From: Myxococcota bacterium
Lineage (GTDB): Bacteria; Myxococcota_A; UBA9160; PR03
DNA: 12,812 nucleotides
Reading direction: 5' to 3'
Assembly: GCA_030066475.1 (NCBI GenBank)
Contig: JASJBO010000124.1
Location: 1 to 12,812 of the forward strand
Below are positions 7,656-12,812 of this stretch, in pieces. Position 1 is the stretch's first letter, and each line of letters begins with the position of its first letter. The position numbers and the translations under genes were made by a program. Below the pieces are notes generated by a model. The model was given only the letters and a program-made list of their open reading frames with translations, had not been told where the DNA came from and did no database searches.

Positions 7656-7687
7656 GCCGACCCGGTCACGAGGCGCCCGGCGTCGGC
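7656..7687 (+). promoter_or_regulatory. Hairpin in the probable leader of the lipoprotein gene
   Basis: GCCGAC (7656-7661) pairs with GTCGGC (7682-7687), and CCGG (7662-7665) pairs with CCGG (7677-7680). There is one bulged C at 7681 and an 11-base loop. It ends 29 bases before the ATG at 7717 and upstream of the GGGAGG ribosome-binding site, so it would not itself hide the start. It may be a stabilising leader stem or an operator. Confidence 0.35.
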
Positions 7688-7716
7688 TACCCACTCCTCG
7701 TGCAGGGAGGACCGAC

Positions 7717-8601
7717 ATGCCGCGTACCCGACCGATCTCCGTTCTCGCCATCGCCGCGCTCGCCACCACCGCGACCGGCTGCGACCTCGCGCTCCTGTCG
7801 GACGCGTTCGACGAGCCGGCCACGCTCGACACCTGGCTGGTGCGGGCCGAGCGCGAGCAGGACGTGCCCCACCACGATTGGATCGCGATCGACACCGAGA
7901 CGCCGGGCCACCTCACGATCGACGCGACCGACTACGACGACCCGTCGCTCACCGACGCGGGTGCTGGCGCCGCCTGGTACCAGAGCCGACGCGGTCCCAT
8001 GCTCTACCGCATCGTCCGCGGGGACTTCATCGCGACGGCGCACGTGCGCGTCGGCACGGTCGCCGACATCGACGTCGCGCCGCTCGGCGGCTTCAACTCC
8101 GGCGGCTTCCTCGTGCGCGATCCCGCCAGCCACGACCCCGACGCGCTCGACGACCACGGCGGCGAGAGCTGGCTCATGTACAACATCGGCAACCAGGCGG
8201 GCTTCTGGGGGAGCGAGACCAAGACGACCTTCCCGGACGGCCCCGACCTCGACGCCGAGTCGCAGTCCACCCTCTTCCTCACGCCGGTCGGCGAGCTCGC
8301 GGGACGGCTCCGCGTGTGCCGCGTGGGCGACGCGTTCCGCTTCTTCCGCAGCCTCGACGCCGACGGCGGCGCCTGGACCGAGGAAGCCATGACCTGGGAC
8401 AACCTGGCCAGCAACGGGGCGGGCCTGCCCGGCGACGACTTCCACGCCGAGGGCTTCGTGCGCCGCGACCTCCCGGCGGAGGTCCAGGTGGGCCTCGTCG
8501 CCAACCGCTGGAACGACGGACCCGGCTCGCCCGTGCGCGTCGAGTTCGACTTCGTGAGCTTCCGCCGGCCGGGGCCAGGAGGCGATTGCCTGCCCGACTG
8601 A
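7717..8601 (+). CDS. Predicted lipoprotein with a concanavalin-like (DUF1349-type) fold
   Basis: This 294-residue exported protein has a basic start (MPRTR), a hydrophobic stretch at about 8-20 and a lipobox-like ATGC ending at Cys22. Ala at -3 instead of Leu makes lipidation probable rather than certain. Asp23 directly follows the cysteine; in enterobacteria Asp at +2 keeps lipoproteins in the inner membrane, though that rule may not hold here. The body resembles DUF1349 or LamG-like beta-sandwich proteins: a FxxDAFDEP...TW opening (about 27-41), GFNSGGFLVRDP at 125-136, LMYNIGNQAGFW at 153-164, and a closing VQVGLVANRW...VRVEFDFVSF. Such folds usually bind carbohydrate; the ligand is unknown. 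The start is supported by GGGAGG 8 bases upstream. The gene is convergent with the Kazal gene 80 bases downstream. Confidence 0.82.
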   Translation: MPRTRPISVLAIAALATTATGCDLALLSDAFDEPATLDTWLVRAEREQDVPHHDWIAIDTETPGHLTIDATDYDDPSLTDAGAGAAWYQSRRGPMLYRIVRGDFIATAHVRVGTVADIDVAPLGGFNSGGFLVRDPASHDPDALDDHGGESWLMYNIGNQAGFWGSETKTTFPDGPDLDAESQSTLFLTPVGELAGRLRVCRVGDAFRFFRSLDADGGAWTEEAMTWDNLASNGAGLPGDDFHAEGFVRRDLPAEVQVGLVANRWNDGPGSPVRVEFDFVSFRRPGPGGDCLPD

Positions 8602-8615
8602 GCGCGTGTCGCGGC

Positions 8616-8636
8616 CCGAGGCGGCTCGGCACCGCC
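8616..8636. terminator. Possible bidirectional terminator between convergent genes
   Basis: In the 80-base gap between two convergent genes, CCGAG (8616-8620) pairs with CTCGG (8625-8629). A competing stem pairs GGCGG (8620-8624) with CCGCC (8632-8636). No T-run is present on either side. Position is the main argument; the structure is modest. Confidence 0.22.
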
Positions 8637-8681
8637 GCGGCTCCGACCCGGCCAGAACACCGAGAGCGGACGACCGTGGCC

Positions 8682-9311
8682 TCAGCGTGCGCGCCCGCCC
8701 AGGCACACCCCGCCGCCGCAGTCCTCGGTGCAGATCCACGTGCCCACCTGCTCATCGCAGAAGCAGGCGGACGGCAGGCAGGTGGAGCCGTCGCGGAAGC
8801 ACACCTGGCCCTCGGGACACGGGTTGCTCGTCCCGCAGCCGGCGGGGTTCGCTCCCGGGCAGCCCTGGGGACCCCCGATGCAGACCCCGCCGCCGCAGTC
8901 GTCGGTGCAGATCCAGGTGCCGGTCGTCGGGTCGCAGGTGCACGCGGAGGGCACGCAGGTCGTGCCGTCGCGGAAGCACACCTCGCCGTCGGGGCAGCCG
9001 GTCTGTACGCAGCCGGCCGGATTCGGCTCCTCGCACTCCGACGCCGGCTCACACGGCCCCTCGCCCGAGACCCGGACGCCCGCGCACTCGGCCTCGCACG
9101 CGTTCAGGTAGCTGTGTCCGTCGTCGCCGCAGACCAGCGCGAAGCGCCCGTCGCAGCAGCAGCTGCACGACTCGAGCTCGCCCAGGCGAGCCTCGTGGTC
9201 GGCGAGCGCGGAGAAGACCATCTCCCGGAGGGGACACCGGTCCGCTCCGAGGAGCAAGAGTGAGAGACCGACGAGGGCCAGCGCCCTGCTCACGGACCGT
9301 CCGGCGCGCAT
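8682..9311 (-). CDS. Secreted Kazal-domain protein with tandem cysteine-rich repeats
   Basis: This 209-residue exported protein has a signal sequence (MRAGRSVSR, hydrophobic core about 10-22). Residues 53-87 fit the Kazal-type spacing C-x7-C-x10-C-x3-C-x10-C, with VCGDDGHSYLNAC at 60-72. Kazal domains are classically serine-protease inhibitors, but in bacteria the role is mostly unproven. The domain begins in an unusual CSCCC cluster (49-53). Residues 97-154 and 155-209 are two copies of one cysteine-rich unit (NPAGC, VCFRDGxTC, SAC, GTWICTxDCGGGVC), giving 29 cysteines in total. Extensive disulfides and an extracellular location follow. Cys26 sits in GADRC, which is not a normal lipobox, so lipidation is doubtful. 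I chose the ATG at 9311 because GGAGG precedes it and the signal peptide follows; the frame stays open further upstream into the preceding gene. It lies 47 bases after the S-layer-like gene, probably in one operon. Confidence 0.82.
   Translation of the reverse strand: MRAGRSVSRALALVGLSLLLLGADRCPLREMVFSALADHEARLGELESCSCCCDGRFALVCGDDGHSYLNACEAECAGVRVSGEGPCEPASECEEPNPAGCVQTGCPDGEVCFRDGTTCVPSACTCDPTTGTWICTDDCGGGVCIGGPQGCPGANPAGCGTSNPCPEGQVCFRDGSTCLPSACFCDEQVGTWICTEDCGGGVCLGGRAR
8685..9023 (-). repeat. Two tandem copies of a cysteine-rich coding unit
   Basis: Unit 1 is at 9023-8850 (58 codons) and unit 2 at 8849-8685 (55 codons, reaching the stop). They remain similar at the DNA level. For example, the stretch CCGCCGCCGCAGTC at 8710 recurs at 8887, and the bases after both read TCGGTGCAGATCCA. 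This is a recent-looking intragenic duplication. Confidence 0.8.
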
Positions 9312-9358
9312 GCCTGCTTCCTCCGAAGGGCTACACCTCGGTCCCCACCATCGCGGGG

Positions 9359-12232
9359 TCATCGTACCTCGATGCGGGCTCGATGGGAACTTGCAGCAAG
9401 GCGCTGCCTCCGCCGGCAGCCGAGCGCCAGCAGCGCGGTCCAGCCCATCGGCCCGGCGTCCGGCTCCGGCAGCACCGTCGTGCGCGACACCTGCACGATG
9501 CTGTTCGAGGCCGAGCGGAAGTCGACGTAGCGGATGCTCATCGTCAGCCCACCGGTGGACTCGGGCGTGCCGTCGTCGGTGCGACACCAGACCGAGGGGA
9601 TCGTGAGGATTCCCTCGAAGGCGCCGCTGTCGACGTCCGTCTCGACCAGCGCGAAGCCGGACGCGTCCAGGCCGGTCACGGGGACGCCGCCGAGGTCGCA
9701 CGATCCCTGGGGCGTCCTCCAGCGCACGCCGTCGAAGGCGATGTCGAGCAGCCGGCCCAGCGGCCCGCTCGGGAGGTCGTCCGGCAGGCCCGCCGCACCA
9801 ACGGCTCCGAAGGCCGGGTCGTCGAAGTCCGGTGTGGAGACCACGTCGTAGACGTCGGCCACCTCGGAATCGACGTTCAGGTCGGGGTCGATCAGCCGGA
9901 CGAAGAGCGTATCGCCGGGGTCGTGTGCCCCGCGGAAGCCCCTGAGCACGACCGAGTGACTCGGCGCGTCCACCCGATCGGCGCGCAGGACCGGGACTCC
10001 CTCCGAGATGACGTCGACGTGCTCCGCGGTCGGCCCCGCGGCGTCGATCAGGCCCCCGCCCAGGATCAAGCGGACCCGGTCGCCGCTCGGCGCCAGGCCG
10101 GCGTACGTCTGCGGGTCGAGCACGTTCAGCTGGTTGTGCATCTCGAACGCCAGGGTTCCCTCGAAGACTCCCGCGTTCGGGCCGGACTCGACCAGCTCGA
10201 GCCTCGCGATCATGTTGGCGACCGGCTCGGACGGCTCGCCCGCGCCGGTGAATCCGAACGAGAAGAAGTCGGCGACGATGGGCAGCACGGCGCGGTCGGG
10301 AATCGAGCTGGTCCCGGGGGTGTTCAGCGTGAGCACGACGTGGGCGTCCCGCAGCGGGTCCAGATCGAAGAAGCCAGGGGTGGCGTCGAGCGCCTGCTCG
10401 GCCAGGTCGACCAGGCTCTGCGCCGGCGCGGCGGTCGCGACGACGACCCGGTCCGTCGCGTCCGAGAGGGCCACCGTCACGCTCTCGAGCGCGTCGACCG
10501 CGGCGAAGAGCGAGCGTACGTCGAGGTTGAGGAGGCCGACCCCGCGGAATCCGTCCGGGCCCGCGGCGCCAGCCGGCCCGGGCTCGGGCACGGCCGCGTA
10601 CAGCTCCTGGAGCGTGATGCCCAGGTCGAGCACGATCTCGTCGCCGTTGGCGACGGTGAGGTCCGAACCCGTTGCGTTGCGCAGGAAGGCACGCTGGCTC
10701 GGCGACTCGACGTCCTCGGCGCCGGGCACGGTGCCGAACAGCTCGACGTCGGCGGGCTGGAGCTTCGCCGAAACGAGCCGCTCCAGCGTGACGGGCTGAC
10801 CGATCGCGAGCGACGGAACGTGGTCGACCGCGGGGTCGGAGAGGTCGAGCGTCTCGACCACGAGGCCGTTCTCGTTCAGGTCGTCGTCGTTCACGATCAC
10901 GGCGATCTCCTCGCCGCCCCAGTCCTCGAGGAGATCGACGAAGATGCTCCCGTTGAAGTTCCGGACGAGGATGGACACCGGGTCCTGGTTGTACGAGAAG
11001 GTCGCGGTCGTGCCGCGGAGCGCGTCGTCCGGGACGGTGAGGTTCGACGCGCCGCGCTGGTCGCTCGCGGTGAACGAGCCGGTATTGGGGCCGGTCTCGG
11101 TGAACGTGATCGGGAACGAGCCCGGCGGGAGCTGCCCGCTCAGGGTCTGGAAGCTCGTGGGGTCCTCCGGCGCGGAGGCGGTGATCTCCGACTTCTCGTT
11201 GTCCTGGAAGGTGACGACCGGAACGCCGGCGGAGTTCGCGTCCGGATCGAGCAGGACCCGGCAGTTGTCGTCGCAGTGAAGCTCGGAGAGATCCATCGCG
11301 AGCGAGATCGCGCCGCCCGGCACCCCGTCGCCGGCCTGGTTGCCGTCTTCGTCGAAGAGCTGGTAGTAGGTCCCGAAGGAGTCCGGGTCGGAGGGGTTGC
11401 TCGCGAAGGTCCAGGAGTCCTCGTCGGTCGGGTCGACGTTCAGCCAGGGGTCCGTGATCGTGAGGTGGACGTCGGCGCCTTGCGGGTAGCTCGCGCGGTC
11501 GAGGGAGCCGGACGCGTAGCTGTCGATGTCGCTCTCGTAGGTGAGGGTGACCGTCTCGACCCCGCCACCGGGGTTGTACTGGATCACGACGTTGCCGGCG
11601 ACCGGAAGGCGGTAGAGCTGGACGAAGGGCCAGGCCGCCACGTCGATCCCGATCTGCCCCGCGTCGGAGGTCGCGTTCGGAAACGCAGACGGGTTCGGCG
11701 GCTCCCGCACGACGTTGTTCGACACCGGGCCGGTCGGAACGGCCGGGCAGTCGTGCCCGATCGCGCCGCCGAGCGGGGCGCCCGGAGTCCCGCCGTCGGC
11801 GCCGCCGTCCCTCGGAATCGCGACGCCGTCCGTGTCACCGATGCCCGTCGCCCCGAGTCCCAGGGCCGTGCCCGACGCCTCGCCGCAGAAGGTGCCGAAG
11901 TCGAGACCGTTGCCGGCTGCCGCGCTGCCCACGGTCGGCGCGGTGGAGTCGGCCAGGACGGCGAGATCCCGGTCCGCGAAGTAGCCGTACCAGCTTCCGT
12001 CGTCGCCCTGGACCATGCGCAGGAGCTTGCCGTTCACGGTGATCTCGGGCTCGTCCTGCTGCCGGGTCGTGTCCGCGATGAGGGGGTCGGCGACGACGAC
12101 TTCGACGACGCCGGGCCCCGCGAAGGTGTTGTCGAACGACGGATTCGCCGCGGAGACCAGCAGGCGTTGCGCCAGGGCGTGCTGGGCCGTGAGCACGAGA
12201 GCGAGAGCGACGGCGGCGGGGAGCTTCGGCAC
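9359..12232 (-). CDS. S-layer-like secreted protein with PEP-CTERM anchor
   Basis: This 957-residue exported protein has a signal peptide (core about 5-19, cleavage after ALA at residue 21). The N-terminal third recalls, from memory, S-layer proteins of ammonia-oxidising archaea (Nitrososphaerota). Supporting stretches are ITVNGKLLRMVQ with DGSWYGYFADRD (64-89), LDFGTFCG (110-117), NNVVREP (172-178), GNVVIQYNPGGGVETVTLTY (213-232) and DPWLNVDPTDEDSWTF (261-276). Three motif pairs suggest repeated Ig-like modules: DPWLN...ETGPNTGSF (261, 379), NDDDLN...ESGPNAGVF (448, 682) and DPDLN...ETDVDSGAF (782, 864). The C terminus is PEP-CTERM: PEP 922-924, hydrophobic 929-939, RRR 940-942. Many Asp residues suggest calcium binding. 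A surface-layer or matrix role is inferred. The start is GTG with AAGGA 10 bases upstream, 14 bases after the cupin stop. The archaeal relatives, as I recall them, are longer and lack PEP-CTERM. Confidence 0.8.
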   Translation of the reverse strand: MPKLPAAVALALVLTAQHALAQRLLVSAANPSFDNTFAGPGVVEVVVADPLIADTTRQQDEPEITVNGKLLRMVQGDDGSWYGYFADRDLAVLADSTAPTVGSAAAGNGLDFGTFCGEASGTALGLGATGIGDTDGVAIPRDGGADGGTPGAPLGGAIGHDCPAVPTGPVSNNVVREPPNPSAFPNATSDAGQIGIDVAAWPFVQLYRLPVAGNVVIQYNPGGGVETVTLTYESDIDSYASGSLDRASYPQGADVHLTITDPWLNVDPTDEDSWTFASNPSDPDSFGTYYQLFDEDGNQAGDGVPGGAISLAMDLSELHCDDNCRVLLDPDANSAGVPVVTFQDNEKSEITASAPEDPTSFQTLSGQLPPGSFPITFTETGPNTGSFTASDQRGASNLTVPDDALRGTTATFSYNQDPVSILVRNFNGSIFVDLLEDWGGEEIAVIVNDDDLNENGLVVETLDLSDPAVDHVPSLAIGQPVTLERLVSAKLQPADVELFGTVPGAEDVESPSQRAFLRNATGSDLTVANGDEIVLDLGITLQELYAAVPEPGPAGAAGPDGFRGVGLLNLDVRSLFAAVDALESVTVALSDATDRVVVATAAPAQSLVDLAEQALDATPGFFDLDPLRDAHVVLTLNTPGTSSIPDRAVLPIVADFFSFGFTGAGEPSEPVANMIARLELVESGPNAGVFEGTLAFEMHNQLNVLDPQTYAGLAPSGDRVRLILGGGLIDAAGPTAEHVDVISEGVPVLRADRVDAPSHSVVLRGFRGAHDPGDTLFVRLIDPDLNVDSEVADVYDVVSTPDFDDPAFGAVGAAGLPDDLPSGPLGRLLDIAFDGVRWRTPQGSCDLGGVPVTGLDASGFALVETDVDSGAFEGILTIPSVWCRTDDGTPESTGGLTMSIRYVDFRSASNSIVQVSRTTVLPEPDAGPMGWTALLALGCRRRQRLAASSHRARIEVR

Positions 12233-12246
12233 CGACGGGAGATCCT

Positions 12247-12690
12247 TCAGCGGCTCGCCGCTCCTGCCTGCAGCGTCTCGATCGTCCCGACCGCGAGCAC
12301 GTTCTCATCCCGGTCGAGCACCTCGAACAGCTTGCCGTCGGGCGCGTAGAGATGGAAGAGGACGACCGAGCCCTCGGGCCCCGCATACTCCATGTGCACG
12401 TCGCCGGCCGGCTTGTGCGCGTAGTCGCCGGGCAGCCGGACCTTGTGTGCGATCTCCTTGCCGTTCTCGATCTCGACCACGTGGTGCTCGCCCTGGAGCA
12501 CGACCGAGGTCGTGTCGACGAGGTGCCGGTGGAAGTGGCAGTAGGAGTTCGGCTCCCAGCGGAACACGACGTCGACGTGCCCGTCGGGCCGCGCGCTGAC
12601 GATCGCGCCCCAGTAGTCGATCGGGTAGCCGAAGGACTCGTCGCCGGGCAAGTGGACCCAGCTCAGGCTGTCGGTGTCGAGAAGCTGCAT
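12247..12690 (-). CDS. Small single-domain cupin protein
   Basis: This 147-residue cytoplasmic protein carries both cupin motifs. Motif 1 is His52-x-His54-x4-Asp59 leading to Gly67, with Asp in the usual Glu place; Glu68 is also nearby. Motif 2 is Pro94-x-Gly96-x2-His99. The three histidines and an acidic residue would bind one divalent metal, as in cupin dioxygenases, isomerases and ChrR-type sensors. The sequence does not tell which of these it is. The frame remains open 33 codons further upstream, but I place the start at the ATG at 12690 because GGAGG lies 6 bases before it and the upstream extension is Arg-rich. It is the first gene of the probable operon with the S-layer-like gene 14 bases downstream. 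A link between a metal cupin and a surface protein is not obvious. Confidence 0.85.
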   Translation of the reverse strand: MQLLDTDSLSWVHLPGDESFGYPIDYWGAIVSARPDGHVDVVFRWEPNSYCHFHRHLVDTTSVVLQGEHHVVEIENGKEIAHKVRLPGDYAHKPAGDVHMEYAGPEGSVVLFHLYAPDGKLFEVLDRDENVLAVGTIETLQAGAASR

Positions 12691-12716
12691 GCCGGTCCTC
12701 CGTCTTCGGTCGTCCC

Positions 12717-12745
12717 ATTGTACCGCGCCGACCGCGCGCGGAAGC
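12717..12745 (-). promoter_or_regulatory. Probable promoter of the cupin / S-layer-like operon
   Basis: On the minus strand TACAAT (12722-12717) matches five of six positions of the sigma70 -10 box. It lies 26 bases before the cupin ATG, which would give a leader of about 20 bases. The corresponding -35 region (GCTTCC about 12745-12740 at 17 bases spacing) is weak. The box stands out against very GC-rich surroundings, which makes chance occurrence less likely. Confidence 0.45.
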
Positions 12746-12812
12746 GTGGACTGGGCCAGCCTGCATCGGGCGGCTAGGTTTCGCGGCATGGCTTCTTCGC
12801 CCTCGCGTTGGT

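Larger units (their letters stand above)
7406..7716. other. Divergent intergenic region between SDR and lipoprotein genes
   Basis: This 311-base gap must hold the promoters of both flanking genes. No protein-like frame with a start signal is present. It contains two strong dyads (7450-7492 and 7656-7687, listed separately) and a locally AT-richer patch around 7618-7650 with GATCTGATCCTTTTCTGACC. That patch is where a plus-strand promoter might lie, but I could not pick a convincing -35/-10 pair. Confidence 0.6.

Noticed and set aside
5664..7916. A 750-codon minus-strand open frame overlapping the SDR and dockerin genes
   Set aside because: It is an out-of-frame reading of two well-supported genes and is dominated by Arg and Gly.
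8606..12349. A 1247-codon open frame on the plus strand
   Set aside because: It is antisense to the Kazal, S-layer-like and cupin genes and has biased Arg/Val/Gly composition, no start signal and no domain.
12788..12812. ATG at 12788 that could start a divergent plus-strand gene (MASSPSRW...)
   Set aside because: Only eight codons are visible before the window ends and there is no clear ribosome-binding site, so it cannot be supported.

Overview
The window is GC-rich bacterial DNA dominated by genes for exported, probably surface-attached proteins. Several features point to a delta-proteobacterial-type lineage such as Binatota/Desulfobacterota_B or Myxococcota: PEP-CTERM tails, dockerin-type calcium repeats ending in a GPSGLGCAGTVPCP tail, a Myxococcus-type cysteine-rich (DUF4215) repeat, a Kazal-type domain and strongly G/C-biased third positions. 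The lineage is an inference from gene style; there is no rRNA or other marker gene here.

Layout from left to right. Positions 1-319 hold no convincing gene but contain a long imperfect hairpin (248-302) just before a small secreted PEP-CTERM protein (320-979, +). This gene runs convergently into a minus-strand run of three genes, read from high to low coordinate: an SDR oxidoreductase (7405-6617), a large secreted dockerin protein (6523-3131) and a secreted beta-propeller/dockerin protein (2965-998). The two dockerin proteins share the same C-terminal architecture and an almost identical terminal tail. The 311-base divergent gap 7406-7716 separates the SDR gene from a plus-strand lipoprotein gene (7717-8601); it contains two well-formed dyads.

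The right third is a compact minus-strand group: a small cupin (12690-12247), a 957-residue secreted protein (12232-9359) and a cysteine-rich Kazal-domain protein (9311-8682). Gaps are 14 and 47 bases, and a TACAAT -10-like box lies upstream, so it is a probable operon.

The most striking gene is the 957-residue protein. From memory, its N-terminal third reads like the S-layer proteins of ammonia-oxidising archaea (Nitrososphaerota), yet it carries a bacterial PEP-CTERM anchor at its end. It also has three visible copies of a motif pair (D-x-D-L-N-like followed by E-[TS]-x3-[TAS]-G-x-F). If homology searches confirm this, the window encodes a bacterial relative of an archaeal surface-layer protein, co-transcribed with a cupin and a Kazal/Cys-rich protein.

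Taken together, at least six of the eight genes make exported proteins. Two attachment modes are visible, PEP-CTERM and dockerin plus GPSG tail. No exosortase, cohesin or secretion machinery is encoded in the window, so those partners must lie elsewhere. The SDR and the cupin are the only apparently cytoplasmic enzymes.
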